This document shows positions 26,044 to 35,455 of a stretch of DNA of 64,000 nt, in pieces. The position numbers and the translations under genes were made by a program. How positions within the stretch are numbered: position 1 is the stretch's first letter; every line of letters begins with the position of its first letter. The stretch comes from an uncultured Alphaproteobacteria bacterium (GTDB lineage: Bacteria > Pseudomonadota > Alphaproteobacteria > Micavibrionales > Micavibrionaceae). The DNA lies in NCBI GenBank assembly GCA_937923625.1, contig CALDTV010000001.1:1-64000 (forward strand). The letters are read 5' to 3'. The notes under the pieces were generated by a model. The model was not told the DNA's origin, made no database searches, and saw nothing but the letters and a program-made list of their open reading frames with translations.

Positions 26044-26994
26044 ATGCCTCACCCTGCTGCTATTATTTTATCTGTCGAAGGTCTGGAATTGACCGAAGCG
26101 GAAAAGCGTCTATTTGCCAGCACTAATCCATTAGGGTTTATTCTTTTTCAACGCAATTGCGACACCCCTGAACAAATTCGTAAATTAAATCATGAATTAC
26201 GCGACGCGGTAGGGCGGCATTGCCCTGTTTTAATCGACCAAGAAGGCGGTCGTGTTCAACGCTTGAAGCCCCCCCATTGGCAACAATATATGCCTGCCAA
26301 TAGTTGCCATACCACGGATGATGTCTCAGCCATTAATTGCTGTATCGCCAATGATCTTGATGCGCTCAACATTGACGTGAATTGCACCCCCGTCATGGAT
26401 TTATTATTCGAAGAAACCCATGATATTATCGGTGATCGCGCTTTTAGTGATAACCCACAAGAGGTCTTTGAGAAAGCCGAAGCGGTTTGCCGTGCGCATT
26501 TGGATGCGGGAATCACCCCCGTTGCCAAACATATCCCCGGCCATGGCCGCGCCACAGCCGATAGTCATTTGGAGCTTCCCGTGGTCGAAACATCTTTAGC
26601 GGAGTTAGAACTAACAGATTTCGAACCTTTCCGCCTCATGGCAGAATCACCCCTTGCCCCCCAAGTTTGGGGTATGGTCGCGCATATCATTTATACGGCG
26701 ATTGACCCTGATCTATGTTTGACAGTGTCGAAAGGTGGTATGAATTACTTACGAAAAGACCTGAAAATCGACCATTTCCTTCTTCCTGACGATATTTCGA
26801 TGCTGGCATTGGAAAAATATGGGAATCTTGCGGATAGAGCAGTAAAAACGCTGGAAGCGGGGGCAGATGCCACGCTATATTGTGCAGGTAAGCAAACAGA
26901 AATGGAAGAAGTCATGGCGGTCGTCCCGCCCATGACCGATGAGAGTTTTAATCGTTATGAACGAAGTACAGTTCGAAGAAGATCAGCCGCGTAA
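26044..26994 (+). CDS. nagZ: Beta-N-acetylhexosaminidase (peptidoglycan recycling)
   Basis: NagZ removes GlcNAc from muropeptides in the cytoplasm. The GH3-family markers are present: NPLGFILFQRNCDTP, VLIDQEGGRVQRL, NIDVNCTPVMDLL, the KHIPGHGRATADSHLELPVV loop with the general-acid His, and LLPDDISMLAL with the nucleophilic Asp. The 316-residue length is normal. Its 3' end overlaps the start of scpA in another frame. Confidence 0.95.
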   Translation: MPHPAAIILSVEGLELTEAEKRLFASTNPLGFILFQRNCDTPEQIRKLNHELRDAVGRHCPVLIDQEGGRVQRLKPPHWQQYMPANSCHTTDDVSAINCCIANDLDALNIDVNCTPVMDLLFEETHDIIGDRAFSDNPQEVFEKAEAVCRAHLDAGITPVAKHIPGHGRATADSHLELPVVETSLAELELTDFEPFRLMAESPLAPQVWGMVAHIIYTAIDPDLCLTVSKGGMNYLRKDLKIDHFLLPDDISMLALEKYGNLADRAVKTLEAGADATLYCAGKQTEMEEVMAVVPPMTDESFNRYERSTVRRRSAA

Positions 26995-27817
26995 TAATGC
27001 CGCCCTTGAAGGGGGCGTTAACAGTGATGCTTTCCTCCTCGATATTGATGGGTATGAAGGGCCGATTGATGTCTTGCTGGACATGGCACGTAACCAAAAA
27101 GTCGATCTTCGTGAAATCTCTATCCTTCAATTGGTACGTCAATATCTGGCATTCATTGAGCGCGCCAAAGAATTACGCTTAGAACTCGCGGCAGAATATC
27201 TGGTGATGGCGGCTTGGCTTGCTTATCTAAAATCCCGCTTGCTCCTTCCCCAAGAAGAAAAAAACGAAGCCGAGCTGTCGGGTGAGCAAATGGCCGAAGC
27301 GTTGCAATTCCAATTACGCCGTTTAGAAGCCATGCGCGAAGCGGGTAAAAAATTAATGCAGCGCCCGCAATTGGGCGTCAATGTTTTCGCCCGCGGTATG
27401 CCCGAAGGCCTGCGCACAAAATATGAAACACGCTGGCAGGTCACGATGTATGATTTGCTCAAAGCCTATGGTGACATTAAACGCCGCCAAGAATATCAAA
27501 ATTACGAACTACCAACGTTTAATATTTTAAGCATGGAAGATGCCGCCACGCGGCTTGCTAAAATGCTAGGGAACCTCCCGCGCTCTGGCCCTAACAGCGT
27601 TTGGACAACCCTGCAAAGCTTTATTCCCGAAGGGATTGATGATCCTTTGTTGGTGCGCTCAACCGTGGCCTCGACCTTTACGGCAGGACTAGAGATGGCG
27701 AAACAAGGAAAATTAGAAATCCGCCAAGATGGGGCGTTCAAACCAATTTACTTACGCAGTGCCAACCGTGAACCGGGCTATGTTGATAAAGGCGCAGATG
27801 AGAATAACGAAGCATGA
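26957..27817 (+). CDS. scpA: Segregation and condensation protein A
   Basis: ScpA is the kleisin of the SMC-ScpAB condensin. The product has the N-terminal kleisin signature FLLDIDGYEGPIDVLLDMAR, VDLREISILQLVRQYLAFI, and LAAEYLVMAAWLAYLKSRLLLP, then a C-terminal winged-helix region (FIPEGIDDPLLVRSTVASTF). I chose ATG 26957 (MNEVQFEED); ATG 26939 is in frame and both lie inside the nagZ 3' end. scpB is two genes downstream, separated by a palindromic repeat and a GFA-family gene. Confidence 0.93.
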   Translation: MNEVQFEEDQPRNNAALEGGVNSDAFLLDIDGYEGPIDVLLDMARNQKVDLREISILQLVRQYLAFIERAKELRLELAAEYLVMAAWLAYLKSRLLLPQEEKNEAELSGEQMAEALQFQLRRLEAMREAGKKLMQRPQLGVNVFARGMPEGLRTKYETRWQVTMYDLLKAYGDIKRRQEYQNYELPTFNILSMEDAATRLAKMLGNLPRSGPNSVWTTLQSFIPEGIDDPLLVRSTVASTFTAGLEMAKQGKLEIRQDGAFKPIYLRSANREPGYVDKGADENNEA

Positions 27818-27838
27818 TGAAAACAATAAAAATAAAAT

Positions 27839-27930
27839 CGTCATTGCGAGAGAGCGGAGCGAACGCGGCAATCCAGAGGGCTGTTGCTAAATTTCTAGAT
27901 TGCTTCGTCATTTCATTCCTCGCAATGACG
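27839..27930. repeat. Full palindromic repeat, CGTCATTGCGAG family
   Basis: This 92-bp element starts CGTCATTGCGAG and ends CCTCGCAATGACG, with inner arms GCGGCAATCCAGA and CTAGATTGC. It is closely related to the 91-bp element at 56567-56657. Left halves recur near 30343 and 50669. Transcribed, it would form a long hairpin between scpA and the GFA gene. Confidence 0.85.
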
Positions 27931-27971
27931 GGCGGTGCAAGTCATAGAAGTAATAATGAGGAAACAGCGCA

Positions 27972-28394
27972 ATGAGTAATTTAAAAAAACACGGATCATG
28001 CCTTTGTGGCGGCGTCAAATTTGATGTGACCTTACAAGAAGATGAAGTGCATATTTGTCATTGCGAACTGTGCCAAAAATGGCATGGCGGCGTGGGCTTT
28101 GGTTTAAAATGTGAGGGTGATTGGGTTGTTCAGGGTGAAGAAAATCTCACTTGGTTCGATAGCTCCGAATGGGCGCAGCGTAGTTTTTGTCAAAAATGTG
28201 GGACACATTTATTGTTTAAAACACATGATGGGAGTTATCACGGTGTATCGGCTGGCGCGTTGGATAACGCGACGGACCTCAAGCTTGGCATGCATATCTT
28301 TATTGATAAAAAACCAGATTACTTTGATTTTACAGGTGACGCGCCACGCTTCACGGAAAAAGAATTTTTACAAATGGTGGGAGCCAGCGAATGA
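27972..28394 (+). CDS. GFA-family (glutathione-dependent formaldehyde-activating-like) zinc protein
   Basis: The 140-residue protein shows the GFA zinc-binding layout: GSCLCGGVKFDV, then ICHCELCQKWHGG, and RSFCQKCGTHLLFK. GFA proteins bind two zinc ions; the best-known member helps formaldehyde react with glutathione, but most, probably including this one, have unknown substrates. The stop overlaps the scpB start (ATGA), so it is coupled into the scp operon, an unusual guest there. Confidence 0.88.
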   Translation: MSNLKKHGSCLCGGVKFDVTLQEDEVHICHCELCQKWHGGVGFGLKCEGDWVVQGEENLTWFDSSEWAQRSFCQKCGTHLLFKTHDGSYHGVSAGALDNATDLKLGMHIFIDKKPDYFDFTGDAPRFTEKEFLQMVGASE

Positions 28395-29299
28395 ATAATC
28401 CAATGCAAGATGATAAGGTCGAGGAGATCGTTGGCAAGATCGCCGATGAAATTAACAATGAGCACGATCATGAAGGCGAGAGCGAAGCCGAAGAAGTGTT
28501 AAGCGAAATGGCGGAGGAGTTACAAGCAACCCAAGCGCAGGATGAGGATGAAGAAATAGAAATCCCGTCGATTGACGTCAATGACATGGAGCCTATCCGC
28601 GTGTTAGAGGCGATGTTGTTTGCCAGCGCGGCGCCTTTATCCCCGCAAGCCATGCTGGAGCGTTTACCTGAAGGCGCAGACCTCAACGTGCTTTTGCCGC
28701 AACTTAAAGAAAAATATGCAGGTGGCGGGATAGAGCTAATGGAAATTAACGGCGCTTATGCTTTACGCACGGCGCAAGATGTCGGTGATGCCTTAACGGT
28801 TGAAAAAGAAGTCAGTCGTAAAATGTCAAAAGCCGCATTGGAAACAATGGCGATTATCGCCTATCACCAACCAATCACACGCGCCGAGATTGAAAATATT
28901 CGCGGTGTTGCCACCCATAAGGGCACGCTGGATATTTTGATGGAAATGGGCTGGGTTAAACCAGGCCGTAGACGCGAAACACCAGGGCGTCCGCTGACGT
29001 GGCTCACCACCAATGACTTCATGGATCACTTCCAACTTGAAGCCATGACCGACTTACCAGGGCTGGATGATTTAAAAGCGTCAGGCTTACTTGATCGCCG
29101 CGCCGCGATTGATACGCTCCCTGATAGTGGTGATTTATTCGATGATGCCGATAATGACGCTGAAGAAGTACTGGATGCTAGTGATGATGATGCGTATGAT
29201 GAAGCAACATATAAGGAAATGAAGGCACGTGCCAATCAACAAGCCGCGGCAGAACGTGACGCAGAACAAGTGGAAGAAAAAGCAGGAGAAAACGAATGA
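28391..29299 (+). CDS. scpB: Segregation and condensation protein B
   Basis: ScpB binds ScpA and regulates the SMC ATPase. After an acidic N-terminal extension of about 65 residues come MEPIRVLEAMLFASAAPLSP, GAYALRTAQDVGDAL, KAALETMAIIAYHQPITRAE, IRGVATHKGTLDILMEMGWV and GRRRETPGRPLTW, all diagnostic of the two winged-helix domains. The C-terminus is again very acidic. It overlaps both the upstream GFA gene and the downstream tatA by ATGA, indicating tight translational coupling. Confidence 0.95.
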   Translation: MNNPMQDDKVEEIVGKIADEINNEHDHEGESEAEEVLSEMAEELQATQAQDEDEEIEIPSIDVNDMEPIRVLEAMLFASAAPLSPQAMLERLPEGADLNVLLPQLKEKYAGGGIELMEINGAYALRTAQDVGDALTVEKEVSRKMSKAALETMAIIAYHQPITRAEIENIRGVATHKGTLDILMEMGWVKPGRRRETPGRPLTWLTTNDFMDHFQLEAMTDLPGLDDLKASGLLDRRAAIDTLPDSGDLFDDADNDAEEVLDASDDDAYDEATYKEMKARANQQAAAERDAEQVEEKAGENE

Positions 29300-29511
29300 G
29301 TATCGGAATTTGGCAAGTTTTAATTGTCGTGGTGTTGGTGTTTTTACTTTTTGGGGCGGTTCGTTTGCCACGCGTCATGGAAGACATCGCCAAAGGCATT
29401 AAGTCCTTTAAAAAAGGTATCAGCGACGAAGAAACCGACAAGAAATCTGTCGATAGCGTGATTGATCACGACCATGTGAAAAATAAGGTTAAAGACAAAG
29501 AGGGGAATTAA
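29296..29511 (+). CDS. tatA: Sec-independent translocase subunit TatA
   Basis: TatA forms the protein-conducting assembly of the twin-arginine pathway. The 71-residue protein has an N-terminal transmembrane helix (IWQVLIVVVLVFLLFG), the hinge and the amphipathic helix RVMEDIAKGIKSFKKGI, then a charged tail. The usual Gly-Gly/Lys-(I/L)-P hinge reads GAVRLP here. It overlaps scpB and, at its 3' end, the convergent orphan gene by 4 nt. Confidence 0.93.
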   Translation: MSIGIWQVLIVVVLVFLLFGAVRLPRVMEDIAKGIKSFKKGISDEETDKKSVDSVIDHDHVKNKVKDKEGN

Positions 29512-29909
29512 ATTGCCGCTGGAGCAGCCGCTGGATTATTTACGGGGGCGGGTGTCGTAGATGGCTTATTTCTTTTGAAGAAATAATTTGCACTCGCTGC
29601 TAATGATATAATTGCCATTCCCCCCAATCCCAAAAGCGCGAAATCGTCGGCATAGGCATGCCCATTCACTGCTCTTTCCCAAGTATTCATTGTGACTGAT
29701 TGTTCAACGCAGGTTTTAACATCTTCTAATTTTACGGGCAATTTGGGTTGCATGGCTGAGATTTGTTCAGTACAGAGTGCTTCGGATTTACCAGATCCTA
29801 AAAAAGCGAGAGATATATTTCCCGCCGTTATCAAAACGCCGCCAACGCCGATCATGCCGAAAAATACGTCGTCATTGCTTTGATTTTCATTAGTTGCTGA
29901 CATCGTCAT
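29508..29909 (-). CDS. Hypothetical two-helix membrane protein inserted between tatA and tatB
   Basis: From ATG 29909 the product is about 133 residues with two hydrophobic segments (FFGMIGVGGVLITAGNISLA and FALLGLGGMAIISLAASANY) separated by a loop with two Cys (ALCTEQ, KTCVEQ) that could form a periplasmic disulphide. The C-terminus is Ala/Pro-rich. A start at 29945 is in frame but less likely; AAGAAAG precedes 29909. It lies on the opposite strand inside the tat operon and overlaps the tatA stop by 4 nt. I do not recognise the family. Confidence 0.7.
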   Translation of the reverse strand: MTMSATNENQSNDDVFFGMIGVGGVLITAGNISLAFLGSGKSEALCTEQISAMQPKLPVKLEDVKTCVEQSVTMNTWERAVNGHAYADDFALLGLGGMAIISLAASANYFFKRNKPSTTPAPVNNPAAAPAAI

Positions 29910-29978
29910 TTCTTTCTTATAAAATCGATTTTGGATCAATAGCATGCTAAATTATTACGTCAAGAGAAGTTTTCATAA

Positions 29979-30326
29979 ATGTTAGATTTTGGGTGGGCAG
30001 AATTATTGATTTTGGTGGCGGTGGCGGTTTTCGTTATTGGGCCGAAGGACATTCCAAACATCATGTACGGCTTGGGACGGGGCTTACGCCGTTTGCAATA
30101 TATTCGTTTTGCTATTTCGCAACAATTTGATGAGATCATGAATACGGGGGATATCGAAGAACTTCGCAAAGGGGTGAATTTTGAGCAGAATCGTCATGAA
30201 GGCGCAAAACTCCAAGAAGCCGAAGCAGATGAAGATATTGAAGCACATTTAAACGCCGTGGCGAAAGAGAGCGATTCCGCCGACAAAACAGATGATAAAA
30301 AAGAAATCAAAGCCAAAGATGATTAG
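29979..30326 (+). CDS. tatB: Sec-independent translocase subunit TatB
   Basis: TatB joins TatC in the twin-arginine substrate receptor. The 115-residue protein starts MLDFGWAELLILVAVAVFVI, followed by the conserved GPKDIPNIM hinge and an amphipathic helix (GLGRGLRRLQYIRFAISQQF), with an acidic tail. It is separated from tatA by the opposite-strand orphan and from tatC by a repeat cluster. Confidence 0.93.
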   Translation: MLDFGWAELLILVAVAVFVIGPKDIPNIMYGLGRGLRRLQYIRFAISQQFDEIMNTGDIEELRKGVNFEQNRHEGAKLQEAEADEDIEAHLNAVAKESDSADKTDDKKEIKAKDD

Positions 30327-30342
30327 AACAACCCATATAAAA

Positions 30343-30487
30343 TCCTCATTACGAGGGGGCGGAGCGATTGCGGCAATCCCAAATATGTTTCACATCCCAG
30401 CGAAAGCGGGGATCTTTTGGCATTTAAAAGAGAGGCTCCAGCTGTCACTGGGGTGTGTTCATTTGTGTTCATTCGTGTTCATTTATG
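30343..30487. repeat. Repeat cluster between tatB and tatC
   Basis: Three repeats are stacked here. A left half of the CATTGCGAG family occupies about 30343-30380 (TCCTCATTACGAGG to GCGGCAATCCC). A hairpin CATCCCAGCGAAAGCGGGGATC follows at 30393-30414. Then three 10-bp units GTGTTCATT(T/C) run at about 30456-30486, related to the ATTCGTGTT arm of the element after atpA. The long TTG-start version of tatC would translate this repeat and is rejected. Confidence 0.65.
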
Positions 30488-30500
30488 GTTCAAATTACTC

Positions 30501-31265
30501 ATGACAGAAAAACTTCCCTTAACGAGTCATTTAATAGAACTTCGCAAACGCCTTATGTGGGTGTTTGTGGCGATGGCCGTGGGCACGGGGATTTGTTTTT
30601 TATTCGTTGAGAATTTATACGGGTTTTTGGTCTCTCCACTAGCGGAAGCAATGGGCGGCGAAAGCACCAATCGTTTAATTTATACAGGACTCACCGAAGC
30701 ATTCTTTACTTATTTAAAAGTCGCATTTTTTGCAGGAATATTTTTAACCTTCCCCATTTTACTAACACAGCTTTGGTTGTTCATCGCGCCCGGCCTTTAT
30801 AAAAAAGAAAAAAGTGCCTTTTTGCCTTTTATCATTGCCACGCCTATTTTATTTTTTGCGGGCGGTGCAACAGTCTATTTTGGTATTATTCCGATGGCAT
30901 GGCCGTTCTTTTTAAGCTTCCAAAGCACAGGCGCAGATACCGCCTTGCCGATACAATTAGAAGCGCGGGTGAGTGAATATCTTGATCTCATCATGACGCT
31001 TATTTTTGCCTTTGGGCTGTGTTTTCAACTACCTGTCTTGCTGACCTTGTTGGGTAAGGCGGGATTAGTGTCATCAAAGACACTGGCGGCAAAACGTAAA
31101 TATGCGGTGATTGGCACGTTTGGCGTAGCCGCATTTTTAACCCCGCCCGATGTCATCTCACAAGTTGGCTTGGCGATCCCTATATTGGGGCTTTACGAGC
31201 TTTCAATTATTCTTGTCCGTGCTTTTGAAAAGAAACGTGATGCCGATTCTGCAGCAAAAATATGA
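30501..31265 (+). CDS. tatC: Sec-independent translocase subunit TatC
   Basis: TatC is the multispanning receptor for twin-arginine signal peptides. The product begins MTEKLPLTSHLIELRKRL, a canonical TatC N-terminus, and shows LTEAFFTYLKVAFFAGIFLT, PILLTQLWLFIAPGLYKKEK and several further membrane helices, with FLTPPDVISQ near the end. I chose ATG 30501 because upstream sequence is repeat DNA. Its 3' end overlaps the zapE start by 26 nt. Confidence 0.95.
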   Translation: MTEKLPLTSHLIELRKRLMWVFVAMAVGTGICFLFVENLYGFLVSPLAEAMGGESTNRLIYTGLTEAFFTYLKVAFFAGIFLTFPILLTQLWLFIAPGLYKKEKSAFLPFIIATPILFFAGGATVYFGIIPMAWPFFLSFQSTGADTALPIQLEARVSEYLDLIMTLIFAFGLCFQLPVLLTLLGKAGLVSSKTLAAKRKYAVIGTFGVAAFLTPPDVISQVGLAIPILGLYELSIILVRAFEKKRDADSAAKI

Positions 31266-32328
31266 TGCGCTTTTAGCGCTTAAAGGCTGGCGCGCAGATG
31301 CGGAGCAACGCAAGGCCGTAAAGGCTTTGGGACGTTTATTGCGCGAATTAAAAATTAAAAAATCATGGTGGCCTTTCGGGCGCAAAGAAACACCCAAAGG
31401 GGTGTATTTATATGGTGGTGTTGGGCGCGGTAAGTCGATGTTGATGGATTTATTCTTCGATCAACTCCCCGCCAAAATGTTAAAACGCCGCGTACATTTT
31501 CATCAATTTATGATTGAAACCCATGATTGGTTGCACGCCAACCGTGGGGCAGGGATGGAAGATTTATTGCCCAATTACGCCCGTCATGTTGCAACGCAAA
31601 CAAGTGTCCTGTGTTTTGACGAATTTCATGTGACAGATGTGGCGGATGCAATGATTTTGGGGCGGCTTTTTACGGCGCTGCTTGACCGTGATGTGATTGT
31701 CATTGGCACAAGTAATTGGGCGCCCGATAATTTGTATGAGGGCGGTCTGCAACGTGATTTATTTTTGCCCTTCATTGGATTGTTAAAAAAACGGATGGAA
31801 GTCGTTCACCTTGATAGTGATACAGATTACCGCCAGTTAAGTGATCCCGATCAAGATGTTTATTATTTTTACCCATTGGGCACACACACCCATCAAAAAA
31901 TTGAAACATTATTTGCGGAATTAACCCAAGGCAAAAACGCGACACAAGAGACATTGAAGATTAAAGGACGAAATTTAGATGTAATGGCTGTCGGAGATAT
32001 TGCCCGTTTTACTTTTAAACAATTATGTGAGCAACCTTTGGGGGCGGAAGACTACATTGCCGTGGCGCAAAATTATGATACGGTTTTTATTGAGGGCGTG
32101 CCACAATTAACGGCGGCAAAACGCAACGAAGCCAAACGATTTATTTTACTGATTGATTGCCTTTATGAGGCACATTGCCGCGTTGTCATTGGCGCACAAA
32201 GCCATTTGCGCGGGCTTTATACGGGGGATGATCACGCGTTTGAATTTGACCGCACTATCAGCCGTTTAATGGAAATGCAATCTGCCGCTTATCATGAAAA
32301 AAGAATGGCGGAAGTAAACGCGTCATGA
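31240..32328 (+). CDS. zapE: Cell division protein ZapE (AFG1-like ATPase)
   Basis: ZapE/AFG1 family P-loop ATPases act at the division ring or on protein quality control. The product has Walker A YLYGGVGRGKSMLMDLFF, the HFHQFMIETHDWLH segment, Walker B VLCFDEFHVTDVADAMILGR, sensor VIGTSNWAPDNLYEGGLQR and DNYDT-like AVAQNYDTVFIEGVPQL. I chose ATG 31240 (MPILQQKYDALLAL), inside the tatC 3' end; the longer frame merely shadows tatC. It overlaps the DUF2336 gene by ATGA. Confidence 0.93.
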   Translation: MPILQQKYDALLALKGWRADAEQRKAVKALGRLLRELKIKKSWWPFGRKETPKGVYLYGGVGRGKSMLMDLFFDQLPAKMLKRRVHFHQFMIETHDWLHANRGAGMEDLLPNYARHVATQTSVLCFDEFHVTDVADAMILGRLFTALLDRDVIVIGTSNWAPDNLYEGGLQRDLFLPFIGLLKKRMEVVHLDSDTDYRQLSDPDQDVYYFYPLGTHTHQKIETLFAELTQGKNATQETLKIKGRNLDVMAVGDIARFTFKQLCEQPLGAEDYIAVAQNYDTVFIEGVPQLTAAKRNEAKRFILLIDCLYEAHCRVVIGAQSHLRGLYTGDDHAFEFDRTISRLMEMQSAAYHEKRMAEVNAS

Positions 32329-33593
32329 GCTGGTGGAAAAATATTTTAGGCAAGGGTGAAAATCCCACCGATTATGAAACACAAAAAAAGATTGCTGTTT
32401 CCGAGGATACTAAAAAACGTTTAACGCTGGCGAAAAATTCCAAAACCAACAAAGAAATTTTATTTTACCTTGCTGAAAATGATCCCGATGCCCGTGTGCG
32501 TCAAGCGGTTGCCAAAAATATTGAAAGCCCCCTTCAAGCCAATAAATTTTTAGCCATTGATGAAAGCATAGATGTGCGTATGGCGTTGGCGGAACGCATG
32601 GTGAAATTATTGCCCGAGATATCGACAGATAAACAAAGCCGCCTTTATGCTTTTGCGGTGCAGGCGCTCGGCACACTGGCGCTGGATGAGGTTTTGAAAA
32701 TTCGTAAGAGCTTATCAAGCGCCTTAAAAGATCACGCCTATGCGCCGCCTGCTGTGGCGTTACAATTGGCCAAAGATATCGAACGCGAAGTGTCCGAGCC
32801 GATTTTGCGCATGTGTGTGACATTTAAAGACCAAGATTTGGTTGAAATTTTGGCCACCCACCCCGCGCCATGGGCAGCGGAGGCGGTGGCGCAACGGTCC
32901 AAATTATCGGCCCTTGTTTCCAAGGCGGTGATTGAAACGGGCAATGCGATGGCAGGAAAATTATTGTTGAAAAATAAAGAAGCGGAAATTGATGAAACAG
33001 TTTTACAAGCCATCGTTGACCGTGCACCAGAGTTCCCTGAATGGCATGAACCCTTAATTTCCCGCCACAGATTACCTGCGGATATGGCGGTGCAAATGGC
33101 GCGTTATGTTGATGCGCGCATACGTCAGATGATGCTTGATCGTGGGGGCTATGATGCCGCGACAATTGAAATTGTTAGTGACGCGACAAAGCGGCGCATG
33201 CAAATGGAAGAATCATTACAAAAATCCAAAGCAAGAAATGAAACGGCTTCGCAACGGATTAAAAAATTATATGCCGAAGGGCGTTTATCCGAAGAAGTGA
33301 TTAATGATGCTTTGGCCTTACGCGATCAAGAGTTTGTAGCGGGAGCGCTAGCGGTTTTATGCGGTGCAAAAGCGTCGCAAGTCGCAAAAGTTTTTAGCTT
33401 GCGAAAACCCAAACTGGTTTGTGCGGTTTGCTGGCGGGCGGGATTATCCATGCGTTTTGCGTTGCGCTTGCAACAAGAAATGGCGCGTATTCAACCTGCT
33501 GAATTGCTTTACCCTAAGGGCGGAACAGATTATCCTATGGATGAAAAAGAATTATATTGGCAATTAGAGCTGATTGGCATTGATGACAAATAA
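32325..33593 (+). CDS. DUF2336-family helical-repeat protein
   Basis: The 422-residue protein has the DUF2336 pattern: successive alpha-helical HEAT-like units such as LAENDPDARVRQAVAKNI and AIDESIDVRMALAERMVKLL, AVIETGNAMAGKLLLKN, and a C-terminal FSLRKPKLVCAVCWRAGLSM. The family is almost confined to alphaproteobacteria and its role is unknown. The translational overlap with zapE implies co-expression and perhaps a shared cell-envelope or division role. Confidence 0.85.
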   Translation: MSWWKNILGKGENPTDYETQKKIAVSEDTKKRLTLAKNSKTNKEILFYLAENDPDARVRQAVAKNIESPLQANKFLAIDESIDVRMALAERMVKLLPEISTDKQSRLYAFAVQALGTLALDEVLKIRKSLSSALKDHAYAPPAVALQLAKDIEREVSEPILRMCVTFKDQDLVEILATHPAPWAAEAVAQRSKLSALVSKAVIETGNAMAGKLLLKNKEAEIDETVLQAIVDRAPEFPEWHEPLISRHRLPADMAVQMARYVDARIRQMMLDRGGYDAATIEIVSDATKRRMQMEESLQKSKARNETASQRIKKLYAEGRLSEEVINDALALRDQEFVAGALAVLCGAKASQVAKVFSLRKPKLVCAVCWRAGLSMRFALRLQQEMARIQPAELLYPKGGTDYPMDEKELYWQLELIGIDDK

Positions 33594-33616
33594 GAGAGGC
33601 GTTTACAGCGTATATA

Positions 33617-34156
33617 ATGCATAAATTAATTTTACTAATTTTCGTTCTTGCCTTATCCGCCTGTGGCACGTCGGATCCAATGTTGAGCGGCATGCCAGAC
33701 GCAAGACAATATCAACAAGCTGAGCGTGCTGTTGATAAAGTGATCGTTGATAAATCTAAGGCGAAGATGTTTTTGCTGAAAAATAATAAACCTATCCGTA
33801 AATATAAAATTGCCTTGGGCGGTAATCCCGTCGGGCATAAGATGCAAGAAGGTGATATGCGCACCCCTGAAGGGCTATATAATTTAGAATATAAAAATGC
33901 CCAAAGCCGGTTTCACAAATCAATCAAGATTTCTTATCCCAATGCTTATGATATTGCGCGGGCGCAATTAATGGGGGTTGATCCTGGGGGGGATATTGTT
34001 ATTCATGGTCTGCCCAATGGCATGACCGATGCCGATGTGGATGCGCGAATGTTATCAGAAAATTGGACGGAAGGTTGTATCGCCGTCAGCAATGCCGAAA
34101 TGGACGAAATTTGGCGTTTGGTTGATTTAGACACGCCAATAGAAATAAGACCCTGA
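33617..34156 (+). CDS. L,D-transpeptidase (YkuD) lipoprotein
   Basis: The 179-residue protein starts with a lipoprotein signal (ILLIFVLALSAC, lipid Cys16). The YkuD domain follows: VDKSKAKMFLLKNNKPI, YKIALGGNPVGHKMQEGDMR, TPEGLYNLEYKN, VIHGLPNG (His130) and NWTEGCIAVSN with catalytic Cys154. Such enzymes form 3-3 peptidoglycan cross-links or attach proteins to the wall. It lies 24 nt after the DUF2336 gene and may share its transcript. Confidence 0.92.
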   Translation: MHKLILLIFVLALSACGTSDPMLSGMPDARQYQQAERAVDKVIVDKSKAKMFLLKNNKPIRKYKIALGGNPVGHKMQEGDMRTPEGLYNLEYKNAQSRFHKSIKISYPNAYDIARAQLMGVDPGGDIVIHGLPNGMTDADVDARMLSENWTEGCIAVSNAEMDEIWRLVDLDTPIEIRP

Positions 34157-35200
<1,044 letters not shown>

Positions 35201-35455
35201 CGATGTCGCTTAAGACTTTGGGTAAAATTTTTTTGATATTGTTACGTTGATTTAGATAAAGGATGTTAAGGGTACATCATCGCATGTTTTATAAGTGCCG
35301 CATCTATAGTTGCAATTAGTATACTCTATATTGACTGTATCTAACAGGACAGAAAATAGCGAGGGTTAGCCGTACAATGACGCGTAGGGGTGAAACCAAA
35401 ACCAAGGCAATTATCTTTACGCAGGTGGCAATTACGGCTTTCGCAGAATATTTAC

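Noticed and set aside
30417-30500. N-terminal extension of tatC from a TTG start
   Set aside because: The extension is encoded by repeat DNA and the family start MTEKLPLTSHL lies at 30501.
31150-31239. N-terminal extension of zapE
   Set aside because: It only shadows the tatC 3' end in another frame.
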